From contig NZ_CP029254.1 in the NCBI RefSeq assembly GCF_003122365.1, positions 4,799,501 through 4,863,500 on the forward strand: 64,000 bases of DNA. Direction: 5' to 3'. How positions within the stretch are numbered: position 1 is the first letter of the stretch; every line of letters starts with the position of its first letter. Source of the stretch: Streptomyces spongiicola. GTDB taxonomy: Bacteria > Actinomycetota > Actinomycetes > Streptomycetales > Streptomycetaceae. Positions 16,629 through 25,070 of this stretch are shown one piece after another. A model generated the notes under the pieces. It did no database searches and was not told the DNA's origin. It saw nothing but the letters and a program-made list of their open reading frames with translations. The translations under genes were made by a program, and so were the position numbers.

Positions 16629-16992
16629 GGCCGGAGGCCGCGTCCGCGTTCACCGTCGCCCCTTCCGCCGGGCGGCGCCTCAGGCATCGTGCCGCGGGAG
16701 GCCGCACGCCTGGTGCCCGGTGCTCGTACGCGGCCTGGTGCCTGGTGCCTGGTGCTTGCGTGGCACTCGGGCGCGCGGTGCTCGGGCGCGCGGTGCTCGC
16801 GTGGCGCTTCGGCGCGGGCGGCTTCGGCGGTGCGGCGGAAGCGCCCGGTCCGGGAGTGCGGCGCCGGTCGTTGCGCACGGAGTGCCCGAACGTCCCGGCA
16901 CGGGAGCGCGAGCCCTCTGGTACGGGGCTCGCACACCCTGGGCCGGGAGCCCGAGCGTCCTGGTGGGCGCGGGGTGCGCCGGCGAGCCGCGG
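16629..16992. other. Intergenic, short direct repeats, no gene seen
   Basis: A 364-nt convergent gap. It holds small repeats (CTGGTGCCTGGTGC; CGGGCGCGCGGTGCTC twice) and no credible gene. No clear terminator is seen. Confidence 0.45.
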
Positions 16993-18600
16993 CTACGCCG
17001 ACAGCTCGGCCTGCATCGCCGCACGCAGCCGGAGCGTCGAGACCAGTCGGCGGAAGGCCTCGGACCAGTAGCCGCCCGCTCCCGGTGACGCACCCTCGGG
17101 CTCGTCGGGGGTGGCGGTGAGGAGTTCGAGCCGGCTCGCCTCACCGGGATCGAGGCAGCGCTCCGCCAGCCCCATGACTCCGCTGAAGCTCCACGGATGG
17201 CTTCCCGCGTCCCGGGCGATGTCGAGCGCGTCGACCACCGCACGGCCGAGCGGCTCCGCCCAGGGCACGGGGCAGACGCCCAGCAGCTGGAACGCCTCGG
17301 AGAGGCCGTGCGCGGAGACGAACCCGGCCACCCATTCGGCCCGTTCCCCCGCCGGGAGCGTCCCGAGCAGACTCGCCCGCTCGGCGAGCGAGGACGCGCC
17401 CGGGCCCCTCGCGGTCGGCTGGGAGGACACCCCCAGCAGCGCACGGGCCCAGTGCGGGTCGCGCTGCCGCACCGCCGCACGGCACCAGGCGGCGTGCAGC
17501 TCGTCGCCCCAGCCGTCGGCGGCAGGCAGGGCGACGATCTCCTCCGGCGTCCGGCCGCCCAACCGCTCCGGCCAGACGGCGAGCGGGGCCGCCTCCACCA
17601 GCCGGCCGAGCCACCAGGAACGTTCGCCACGCCCTGAGGGGGGCGCCGGGGCGACTCCGTCACGCTCCATTCCGGCGTCGCACGCGTACGGCGCCTCGAC
17701 GGCGATCGCCGCGACCTTCGCCATGCGGTCCAGGCCGACGCACTCTGCCGCGCGGGCCGCCATCCGCCCGGCGAGCGCGGAACCCGGAAGCGCGGACAGC
17801 AGTTCGGCCGCTGTCGCCCGGACGTTGCGGCTGCGGTCGGACAGGGCCTGCTCCAGGAACGGCTCGTCCGCGTCGGAGAGCCCCGTGCGCAGGGAGTCCA
17901 GGAACATCAACCGGTCCTCGGCCCGTTCGGTCCGCCATGTCTCCGACAGCAGCGCCACCGCCGCACCCGGGTCGTGCGCGCGTACCGATCCCAGCAGGGC
18001 GACCCGCTCCGCGAACAGGCCCTCCTCCCACAGCCGGCGGACGGCGGGCCCGTCCCCGGGCGCCGGCAGAGCCGTGCCCGCCGCGGTGCCGCGGAGGGCG
18101 AACCTCCACTCGGCGTTGTGACCGGCCAGCCAGATCCCGCGCGGTCCGGCGAAGCGCAGCGCCAGGGGCCGCAGATCGGTGCGGGCGCGGGCGGCGTCCA
18201 GCAGCGCGGGCAGTGCCGAGGCCGGTGCGCGGTAGCCGTGCGCCTCGGCGGCGGCGAGCCACTGCGGCAGCAGTTCGGTCAGGTCCGGCGCGGCTCCCCG
18301 CCGCCCGGCGGAGCCCGCGGGCGCGACCCGGTCGGCGAGCAGTGCGGCCAGCCGCCGCCGAGCGGGCCCGGGCAGCTCCCGCCGGTCGTCCCGCGGCGCG
18401 GGATCCGGCCGGGGCCGCGCCGTCGACGGCCGCAGCCCGGCTCGACGCCGCACCGTGTGGACCGCTGCGGCGTCGAGCAGCGCCAGGGGCGCCTGGCTGC
18501 CCGGTGCCGGCGCACCGTCCGGCGGGGTGCGCCGGTCGGTGCCGAGCATCGCCGAGGTGACGAGGTCGTCCCAGGTCGTCGTAGGAGTGGTGCGGGACAT
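16993..18600 (-). CDS. DUF5691 family protein, part of a five-gene MoxR/vWA cluster
   Basis: A 535-residue protein matching what I know as DUF5691: an N-terminal 'TWDDLVTSAMLGTDRRTPP' typical of the family, then an Ala/Leu-rich, probably helical-repeat body ('LFAERVALLGSVRAHDPGAA', 'DEPFLEQALSDRSRNVRATA') like HEAT-type repeats, and a conserved 'HPWSFSGVMGLAERCL' near the end. No catalytic motif is visible. ATG 18600 has GGAGGG about 5 nt upstream. It lies 116 nt downstream of the SWIM gene on the same strand. The family is regularly found with SWIM, MoxR, DUF5682 and vWA proteins; a scaffold or substrate-adaptor role is inference. Confidence 0.85.
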   Translation of the reverse strand: MSRTTPTTTWDDLVTSAMLGTDRRTPPDGAPAPGSQAPLALLDAAAVHTVRRRAGLRPSTARPRPDPAPRDDRRELPGPARRRLAALLADRVAPAGSAGRRGAAPDLTELLPQWLAAAEAHGYRAPASALPALLDAARARTDLRPLALRFAGPRGIWLAGHNAEWRFALRGTAAGTALPAPGDGPAVRRLWEEGLFAERVALLGSVRAHDPGAAVALLSETWRTERAEDRLMFLDSLRTGLSDADEPFLEQALSDRSRNVRATAAELLSALPGSALAGRMAARAAECVGLDRMAKVAAIAVEAPYACDAGMERDGVAPAPPSGRGERSWWLGRLVEAAPLAVWPERLGGRTPEEIVALPAADGWGDELHAAWCRAAVRQRDPHWARALLGVSSQPTARGPGASSLAERASLLGTLPAGERAEWVAGFVSAHGLSEAFQLLGVCPVPWAEPLGRAVVDALDIARDAGSHPWSFSGVMGLAERCLDPGEASRLELLTATPDEPEGASPGAGGYWSEAFRRLVSTLRLRAAMQAELSA

Positions 18601-18716
18601 CGGGCCCTCCGGGTGCGTTCGGCGTGATCCTTCGGGGAACCTCCGGGCCTTCGGGCCCGGGAGCGTCCCGGTCCGAGCCGGCCGGTGCGGAGCGCCGCCG
18701 CATCGCCCGGTGCCGT

Positions 18717-20126
18717 TCAGGACAGCGCGGTCGAGGTGAGGGCGACCGTCTCGGGGCTGTCCCCGGACCAGGCCGCCAATGGAGCGAAGCCCCGGTGGCC
18801 GCATTCGCCGAAGACCGTGACCGGGCCGCCGCCGGAGACGGCGAGGAGTCTCCACAGCCCGGACCGGAACCCTGCGGCGGGCGCGACCGGCAGCGCCGAC
18901 GGCCCTCGGGCGTCGGCCAGTTGCCAGCCGTCGTCGGAGGGCACCGGCACCACGTCCTCCAGCGTGACCGGCCACGCGTCCAGCCAGGGATCGTCGCGCA
19001 GCGCCCTCCCGTACGCCGCGAGCGCCTCCTCCGTGGAACCGCCCGGCGGCGGCGCCTTGACGGGCACCGGGGTGCCGAACCGCTCGCGCAGTTCGGCCCG
19101 CAGCCGCCCCGCGCCCCCGTAGGGCACGATCTCGGCGTCGATCACCAGCCCGGGGGGCAGCGCGAGCCCTGGCGCGCGGCCGGCCGCGCCGTAGGAGAGC
19201 AGCAGCGCCGTACGGCCCGTCTCCCGGCCGCGCAACCAGATCCGGCGGGTGGTCAGCTTGGCGTCCGCCGAGTCGTACTGCGCCAGGACCAGCCAGTCGT
19301 CGCGGACCGCCGGGCCCCCTGCCGTGGCCGTCAGGCCCACTCTGGTGCGCACGACGGCGGCGAGTGGTTCCGGAAGCCGGTCGATCTCCAGCCAGGCGCG
19401 GTCAAGCAGGTGCACCAGCGCGGACTCCTCCAGCAGCCGGGCCGGCCAGCCCTGGCCGGAGCCGGCCAGGGCACCCAACTCCCGGACGCGTGCGGCAAGT
19501 CCGGGGGCCTGTGCGTCCACCATACGCGCGGCCGTCTCCTCCCACGGCCCGTACCCGGACTGCGCGGCGGAAGCCAGTCCGCCGCGGAGCAGATCCGCGA
19601 GCCGCTGCTCGAGCTCCCGCGCTCCGGCGGTGATCCGGGCGGCCCGGCGCTCCGCCCGCCGCCGGGCCGCCCCCGCGTCACCCGCCGTCGTGTCACCCGC
19701 CGTCGTGTCCGCCGCCGTCGTGTCCGCCGCACTCGTGGACGGCCCGCCGTGAGCCGCCCGCTCCTCCCGTCGCCGGGCGGGACTGCTCCGCCCGGCCAGC
19801 CACTCCTCGGCCCAGCCGGGCGCCTCGGCGTCCGGCACCGCCCCCGCGCCGCCGGCCCAGAGCAGCAGCAGCCCGAGCGCGTGCTTGCACGGGGCCCGCC
19901 GGCTCGGGCAACTGCACCGGTAGGCCGGACCGGTTGAGTCGACGACCGTCCGGTACGGCCTGCCGTCGCTGCCCCTGCACAGGCCCCAGACTGCCCCGGT
20001 GCCGCTGCCGCCCGTCTCCGACCACGGGCCGGGCAGGCCCAGTCCGCTTCCCGCTCTGCGCGACGCCGCGTCAGGAGCCAGGGCAAGCACCTGTTCAGCC
20101 GTCCAGCGCACCCCCTGCTGATTCAT
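18717..20126 (-). CDS. SWIM zinc finger protein (YehQ-like)
   Basis: A 469-residue protein with a SWIM zinc finger at Cys71-x-Cys73...Cys80-x-His82 (RCSCPSRRAPCKH). An Ala/Thr-rich linker follows (TTAADTTAGDT repeats, about 140-170), then a long alpha-rich body ending in 'FGECGHRGFAPLAAW'. SWIM domains bind DNA or proteins. In E. coli the comparable gene yehQ lies with yehLMP. The ATG at 20126 has no Shine-Dalgarno, but TAGCGT ends 7 nt upstream, as in leaderless actinobacterial transcripts. It is divergent from the MoxR gene, with a shared 116-nt promoter region. Confidence 0.9.
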   Translation of the reverse strand: MNQQGVRWTAEQVLALAPDAASRRAGSGLGLPGPWSETGGSGTGAVWGLCRGSDGRPYRTVVDSTGPAYRCSCPSRRAPCKHALGLLLLWAGGAGAVPDAEAPGWAEEWLAGRSSPARRREERAAHGGPSTSAADTTAADTTAGDTTAGDAGAARRRAERRAARITAGARELEQRLADLLRGGLASAAQSGYGPWEETAARMVDAQAPGLAARVRELGALAGSGQGWPARLLEESALVHLLDRAWLEIDRLPEPLAAVVRTRVGLTATAGGPAVRDDWLVLAQYDSADAKLTTRRIWLRGRETGRTALLLSYGAAGRAPGLALPPGLVIDAEIVPYGGAGRLRAELRERFGTPVPVKAPPPGGSTEEALAAYGRALRDDPWLDAWPVTLEDVVPVPSDDGWQLADARGPSALPVAPAAGFRSGLWRLLAVSGGGPVTVFGECGHRGFAPLAAWSGDSPETVALTSTALS

Positions 20127-20242
20127 GGCGACGACGCTACGGGCAGGCACTGACAATCGCCTCCCACCTGCGTGAACGGGCTGTTGTCAGTGCCGTGGTG
20201 CACGGTGGGAACGTATTCGGCAGGCGATCCGGAGGGGGATCC
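20127..20242. promoter_or_regulatory. Divergent promoter region with an 11-bp inverted repeat
   Basis: GGCACTGACAA (20146-20156) and its perfect complement TTGTCAGTGCC (20184-20194) flank a 27-bp centre between the SWIM and MoxR genes. On the minus strand TAGCGT (20139-20134) lies 7 nt before the SWIM ATG, a leaderless-type -10. On the plus strand GGAGGGGG precedes the MoxR ATG. The dyad is a candidate operator controlling both arms of the cluster. Confidence 0.55.
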
Positions 20243-21415
20243 ATGACCGTGCCCGGAACCGGAGCGGAAACCGGAGCAGAGGATGCCGGAGCAGACGGAG
20301 CCGGAGCGGTGACCGGAGCCGGCACCGGCACCGGCACCGAAGTCCTGCGCCCGCACGCGGAGGACGCCTTCGCCGGCGAACTCGGGGCGCTGGCCCGGGC
20401 CGACGACCGGCCCCGCCCCGCCCGCTGGCGGTTGTCGCCATGGGCGGTGGCCACCTATCTGCTCGGCGGCGCACTGCCCGACGGCACGGTGATCACCCCG
20501 AAGTACGTGGGACCGCGCCGGATCGTCGAGGTCGCCGTCTCGACGCTCGCCACCGACCGCGCGCTGCTCCTCCTCGGTGTGCCCGGCACGGCCAAGACGT
20601 GGCTTTCGGAGCATCTGGCCGCGGCGGTCAGCGGCGACTCCACCCTGCTGGTGCAGGGCACCGCGGGCACACCGGAGGAGGCGTTCCGGTACGGGTGGAA
20701 CTACGCGCGGCTGCTCGCCCACGGTCCCGGCCGCGACGCCCTCGTGCCCGGCCCGGTGATGCGGGCGATGTCCGAGGGCATGACCGCACGGGTCGAGGAA
20801 CTCACCCGCATCCCCGCGGACGTGCAGGACTCGCTCATCACGGTCCTGTCCGAGAAGACCCTGCCGATCCCGGAGCTGGGGCAGGAGGTCCAGGCGGTCC
20901 GCGGGTTCAACCTCATCGCCACCGCCAACGACCGCGACCGCGGCGTCAACGACCTGTCGAGCGCGCTGCGCCGCCGGTTCGGCACCGTGGTGCTGCCGCT
21001 GCCCGCGACGGCCGAGGCGGAGGTCGACATAGTGTCCCGGCGCGTCGGCCAGATGGGGCGTTCGCTGGACCTGCCCCCCGCGCCGGAGGGCATCGACGAG
21101 ATCCGCCGGGTCGTCACCGTCTTCCGCGAACTGCGGGACGGTGTCACGTCGGACGGGCGCACCAGGCTCAAGTCGCCCTCGGGGACCCTCTCCACCGCGG
21201 AGGCGATCTCCGTCGTCACCAACGGGCTGGCGCTCGCCGCGCACTTCGGCGACGGAGTGCTGCGGTCCGGAGACGTGGCGGCGGGCATCCACGGAGCCGT
21301 CGTCCGGGACCAGGCCGCCGACCGGGTGGTCTGGCAGGAGTACCTGGAGACGGTGGTCCGCGAGCGGGACGGCTGGAAGGACTTCTACCGGGCCTGCCGG
21401 GAGGTGAGCGCATGA
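20243..21415 (+). CDS. MoxR-type AAA+ ATPase (YehL-like)
   Basis: A 390-residue ATPase. After a Gly/Ala/Thr-rich 30-residue start, the AAA+ core has Walker A 'GVPGTAKTW' at about residues 112-120. The Walker B region reads 'ARVEELTRIP' (an Glu-Glu pair where most MoxR proteins have Asp-Glu), followed by 'VQDSLITVLSEKTLPIPEL', sensor 1 in 'FNLIATANDRDRGVND' and an arginine finger in 'LSSALRRRFGTVVLPLP'. MoxR ATPases act as chaperone-like motors with vWA partners; the partner is encoded two genes downstream. ATG 20243 follows GGAGGGGG. Its stop overlaps the DUF5682 start by 4 nt, so the operon is tightly coupled. Confidence 0.92.
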   Translation: MTVPGTGAETGAEDAGADGAGAVTGAGTGTGTEVLRPHAEDAFAGELGALARADDRPRPARWRLSPWAVATYLLGGALPDGTVITPKYVGPRRIVEVAVSTLATDRALLLLGVPGTAKTWLSEHLAAAVSGDSTLLVQGTAGTPEEAFRYGWNYARLLAHGPGRDALVPGPVMRAMSEGMTARVEELTRIPADVQDSLITVLSEKTLPIPELGQEVQAVRGFNLIATANDRDRGVNDLSSALRRRFGTVVLPLPATAEAEVDIVSRRVGQMGRSLDLPPAPEGIDEIRRVVTVFRELRDGVTSDGRTRLKSPSGTLSTAEAISVVTNGLALAAHFGDGVLRSGDVAAGIHGAVVRDQAADRVVWQEYLETVVRERDGWKDFYRACREVSA

Positions 21416-23883
21416 CGGGGCGGACGGAGTCCCCGCCCCGGGCGCCCGGCGGCGCGGGACACCCGGACCGGGTGTGGCCCTGCGACGGGCCCCTGGTGCT
21501 CGGCGTGCGGCACCACGGGCCGGGCTCGGCCAGAGCGGTGCTGGCCGCGCTGGACGCGGCGGAGCCGGGGGCCGTACTGATCGAAGGCCCCCCTGAGGCG
21601 GACGCGCTGCTGCCGCTCGCCGCCGACGCCGGGATGGTGCCGCCCGTGGCCCTGCTGGCCCATGCGGTGGACGACCCGGGGCGCGCGGCCTTCTGGCCGT
21701 TCGCCGGGTTCTCCCCGGAGTGGGTGGCGCTTCGCTGGGCGCTGGCCCACGACGCGGCGGTGCGGTTCATCGACCTGCCCGCCGCCCACACCCTGGCCGC
21801 CGACCCCTCATGGGGCGACGAGGCGGACGCCGCTCCCGGTGCCGAGCCGCTGCCGCGTGCCGACCCGATCGGCGCGCTCGCCGAAGCCGCCGGGTACGAC
21901 GACCCGGAGCGCTGGTGGGAGGACGTGGTCGAGCACCGCACCGGCCCGGGCGGGACGGGAAGCCCGGGCGGGACGGGAAGTGCCGGCGGGACGGGAAGCG
22001 CGGGCGGGACGGGGAGTGCCGGCGGGACGGGAAGCACGGGCGGGACGGGAAGCGCGGGCCCGGCGGGTCGCGTTCTCGCACCGTTCGCCGCCGTCGGGGA
22101 GGCGATGGCCGCCCTCCGCGAGCGGTACGGCCACGGAGGCCGTCCCCGGGACCTCGTCCGCGAGGCCCATATGCGGATCCGGCTGCGGGCGGCACGGCGG
22201 GAGTTCGGGGACGAGGTGGCAGTCGTCTGCGGCGCCTGGCACGTGCCGGCGTTGACGGCCCCGTCCACCGCCGCGGCGGACCGCGCCCTGCTGAAGGGCC
22301 TGCCGAGAGTCAGGACCGAGGTGACCTGGGTGCCCTGGACCCACCGCAGGCTCGCCCGCCGCGGGGCACCCCCGGGGCCGGGCTCCGCGGGAGGATACGG
22401 GGCGGGTGTCGAGGCACCGGGCTGGTACGCCCATCTGTTCGACGCCCCCGACCGGCCCGTGGAGCGCTGGATCACCAGGGCGGCCGGGCTGCTCAGGGAC
22501 GAGGACCGGATGGTGTCCTCGGCCCATGTCATCGAGGCCGTCCGGCTGGCCCGGACCCTCGCGGCCCTGCGCGACCGCCCGCTCGCCGGGCTCGGGGAGA
22601 CGACCGACGCGATCCGGGCCGTGATGTGCGACGGCTCGGACGTCGCCCTCGCGCTGGTGCACGACAGGCTCACCATCGGGGACGTTCTCGGCGAGGTCCC
22701 GGACGCGGCCCCCGCGGTGCCGATGCAGCGCGATCTGGCCCGCCTCCAGCGCAGCCTGCGGCTCCGACCCGAGCCGTCCGAGCGGGAGCTGGAACTCGAC
22801 CTGCGCAAGGACAACGACGCCGCCCGCAGCCGGCTGCTGCACCGGCTGCGGCTCCTCGGTGTCGGCTGGGGGCGCCCGGAGGCGGGCCGCGGCTCGACCG
22901 GCACGTTCCGGGAGACCTGGCGGCTGCGCTGGGAGCCCGAGCTGCACGTCCGGGTCGCCGAGGCGGGTGTCTGGGGGACCACCGTGCTCTCCGCGGCCAC
23001 CGCCAAGGCGGAGTCGGAGGCGGCATCGGCGACCGCCCTGGCCGACGTCACCGCCCTGGCCGAGCGGTGTCTGCTCGCCGGACTCCCCGCGGCCCTCCCG
23101 GTGGTGATGCGGGCGGTCGCCGACCGGGCCGCGCTGGACGCGGATGCGGGCCGTCTCGCCGAGGCCCTGCCCGCGCTCGCCCGCTCGCTCCGGTACGGGG
23201 ACGTACGTGCGACGGACACCGCGGCGCTCGGTGAGGTGGCCACCGGACTCGCGGAGCGCGTCTGCGTCGCCCTGCCGCCCGTGTGCGCCGGGCTCGACGC
23301 CGACGCCGCGGCCCGGATGCGCGACCGGCTCGACGGAGTCCACCGCGCGATCGCACTGCTGCCGCAGGCGGCGGGGTTGGGCGGGCGCTGGGCGGACGCG
23401 CTGCGCGGAATCGTCCGGCGGGACACCGTGCCCGGGCTGATACGGGGCCGTTCGGCCAGGCTGCTGCTGGACGACGGACGTCTCGAGGAGGAGGCGGCGG
23501 CCCGGCTGATGGGCCTGGCCCTCTCGCCCGGTACCCCGCCCTCCGACGCGGCAGCGTGGATCGAGGGCTTCCTCGGCGGCGCGTCGGGAGGTGGGATGCT
23601 CCTCGTCCACGACGAGCGCCTCCGCGGCCTCGTCGACGCCTGGCTGACCTCGGTCCCGGCCGGCGCGTTCACGGCCGTCCTCCCGCTGCTGCGCCGCACG
23701 TTCTCGGCGTACGAGGCCGGTGTGCGCCGCACCCTCGGGGAACTGATACGGACGGGGCGCGCGGCCTCGGGGCCGGTGGGGGAGGGGGCCGGGGCGCCCG
23801 GCTTCGGGGCCGGGCTCGACGAGCGGCGGGCCGACGCGGTGCTGCCCGTGCTGCGGCTCATTCTGGAGGGGGAGCGGGTGTGA
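21412..23883 (+). CDS. DUF5682 family protein (YehM-like)
   Basis: An 823-residue protein. The N-terminal third has 'GVRHHGPGSA' (His34-His35), 'AVLIEGPPEAD' (Glu58, Glu62) and later 'VVCGAWHVPAL' (His277). The spacing of His, Glu and GxxH recalls the TraB/TIKI/EreA group of metal-dependent hydrolase-like folds; that link is my inference. Between them is an in-frame array of six GGTGS(A/P/T) units. The C-terminal half is helical, with 'MQRDLARLQRSLRLRPEPSE' as a conserved block. It overlaps the MoxR stop (ATGA) and the vWA start (GTGA). The E. coli counterpart, YehM, has similar size and no assigned function. Confidence 0.85.
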   Translation: MTGRTESPPRAPGGAGHPDRVWPCDGPLVLGVRHHGPGSARAVLAALDAAEPGAVLIEGPPEADALLPLAADAGMVPPVALLAHAVDDPGRAAFWPFAGFSPEWVALRWALAHDAAVRFIDLPAAHTLAADPSWGDEADAAPGAEPLPRADPIGALAEAAGYDDPERWWEDVVEHRTGPGGTGSPGGTGSAGGTGSAGGTGSAGGTGSTGGTGSAGPAGRVLAPFAAVGEAMAALRERYGHGGRPRDLVREAHMRIRLRAARREFGDEVAVVCGAWHVPALTAPSTAAADRALLKGLPRVRTEVTWVPWTHRRLARRGAPPGPGSAGGYGAGVEAPGWYAHLFDAPDRPVERWITRAAGLLRDEDRMVSSAHVIEAVRLARTLAALRDRPLAGLGETTDAIRAVMCDGSDVALALVHDRLTIGDVLGEVPDAAPAVPMQRDLARLQRSLRLRPEPSERELELDLRKDNDAARSRLLHRLRLLGVGWGRPEAGRGSTGTFRETWRLRWEPELHVRVAEAGVWGTTVLSAATAKAESEAASATALADVTALAERCLLAGLPAALPVVMRAVADRAALDADAGRLAEALPALARSLRYGDVRATDTAALGEVATGLAERVCVALPPVCAGLDADAAARMRDRLDGVHRAIALLPQAAGLGGRWADALRGIVRRDTVPGLIRGRSARLLLDDGRLEEEAAARLMGLALSPGTPPSDAAAWIEGFLGGASGGGMLLVHDERLRGLVDAWLTSVPAGAFTAVLPLLRRTFSAYEAGVRRTLGELIRTGRAASGPVGEGAGAPGFGAGLDERRADAVLPVLRLILEGERV
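21948..22056. repeat. 18-bp in-frame repeat in the DUF5682 gene
   Basis: Six copies of GGCGGGACGGGAAG plus four variable bases encode GGTGS(A/P/T). The array is a flexible insertion between the first His/Glu motifs and the GAWH motif, and its copy number is likely to vary between strains. Confidence 0.85.
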
Positions 23884-25070
23884 GCGGGACGGAGGCGGCG
23901 GCGGGCGCCGCGGGAGCGGGGACGGCGCCCGACGAGAGGCTGCGGCGCTGGCGGCTGGTGCTCGGCGGAGGGCCGGCGGAGGGCACGGGCCGCACACTGA
24001 CGGGACCGGACCGGGCCATGGACGGTGCGCTCGCCTCGCTCTACGGAAGCTGCGACGGCAAGGAGCAGGGCAGCGGCGGACGTTCGGCCGGGCCGGCGGG
24101 CTCCGCGCCCTCCGTCGTCCGCTGGCTGGGCGACATCCGTACGTACTTCCCGAGTTCCGTCGTCCAGGTCATGCAGCGGGACGCCGTCGACCGGCTCGGG
24201 CTGTCCGCGCTGCTGCTGGAACCCGAGATGCTGGAGGCCGTCGAGGCCGACGTCCATCTGGTCGGCACGCTGCTGTCGCTCGGAGAGGCGATACCGGAGA
24301 CCACGAGGGAGACCGCTCGCGCCGTCGTCCGCAAGGTCGTCGGGGAGCTGGGGAAGCGGCTGGCGACACACACCCGCGCCACGCTCACCGGCGCGCTCGA
24401 CCGCGGCGCGCGCGTCGGCCGGCCCCGGCACCGGGACATCGACTGGGACCGCACGATCCGGGCGAACCTCGGCAACTACCTTCCCGAGTACGCCACGGTG
24501 GTGCCCGAGCGGCTCATCGGGCACGGCCGAGCCGCCCGCTCCGTGCGCAAGGACGTCGTACTGTGCGTCGACCAGTCCGGGTCGATGGCGGCGTCCGTCG
24601 TCCACGCCTCGGTGTTCGGCGCGGTCCTCGCCTCCATACGGGCGATCACGACCCGGCTCGTCGTCTTCGACACCGCGGTCGCCGACCTGACGGACCTGCT
24701 TGACGACCCCGTCGACCTCCTGTTCGGCACCCGGCTCGGTGGCGGCACGGACATCGACCGCGCGCTCGCGTACTGCGAGTCGCGGATCACCCGGCCCGCC
24801 GACACCGTCGTCGTGCTGATCAGCGATCTCCACGAGGGCGGTGTACGCGGGGGGATGCTGAAGCGGGTCGCCTCGATGAAGGCGTCCGGTGTGCAGTTCA
24901 TCGCCCTGCTCGCACTCTCGGACGAGGGGACGCCGGCGTACGACCGCGATCACGCGGCGGCGCTGGCGGCCCTGGGCGCACCCGCGTTCGCGTGCACGCC
25001 CGACCTGTTCCCCGACGTCATGGCGGCTGCGATCGAGAGGAGGCCGCTGCCGGTTCCGGCCGGCATATGA
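23880..25070 (+). CDS. von Willebrand factor A domain protein (YehP-like)
   Basis: A 396-residue protein. Residues 1-220 are helical, with the conserved block 'VVRWLGDIRTYFPSSVVQVM'. A vWA domain follows, with a complete metal-ion site: Asp231-x-Ser233-x-Ser235 (DQSGSM), the Thr in 'GGGTDIDRAL' and the Asp in 'LISDLHEGG'. vWA proteins partner MoxR ATPases in metal insertion or complex assembly. The GTG at 23880 overlaps the DUF5682 stop (GTGA). The gene ends the plus-strand arm of the five-gene cluster. Confidence 0.92.
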   Translation: MSGTEAAAGAAGAGTAPDERLRRWRLVLGGGPAEGTGRTLTGPDRAMDGALASLYGSCDGKEQGSGGRSAGPAGSAPSVVRWLGDIRTYFPSSVVQVMQRDAVDRLGLSALLLEPEMLEAVEADVHLVGTLLSLGEAIPETTRETARAVVRKVVGELGKRLATHTRATLTGALDRGARVGRPRHRDIDWDRTIRANLGNYLPEYATVVPERLIGHGRAARSVRKDVVLCVDQSGSMAASVVHASVFGAVLASIRAITTRLVVFDTAVADLTDLLDDPVDLLFGTRLGGGTDIDRALAYCESRITRPADTVVVLISDLHEGGVRGGMLKRVASMKASGVQFIALLALSDEGTPAYDRDHAAALAALGAPAFACTPDLFPDVMAAAIERRPLPVPAGI

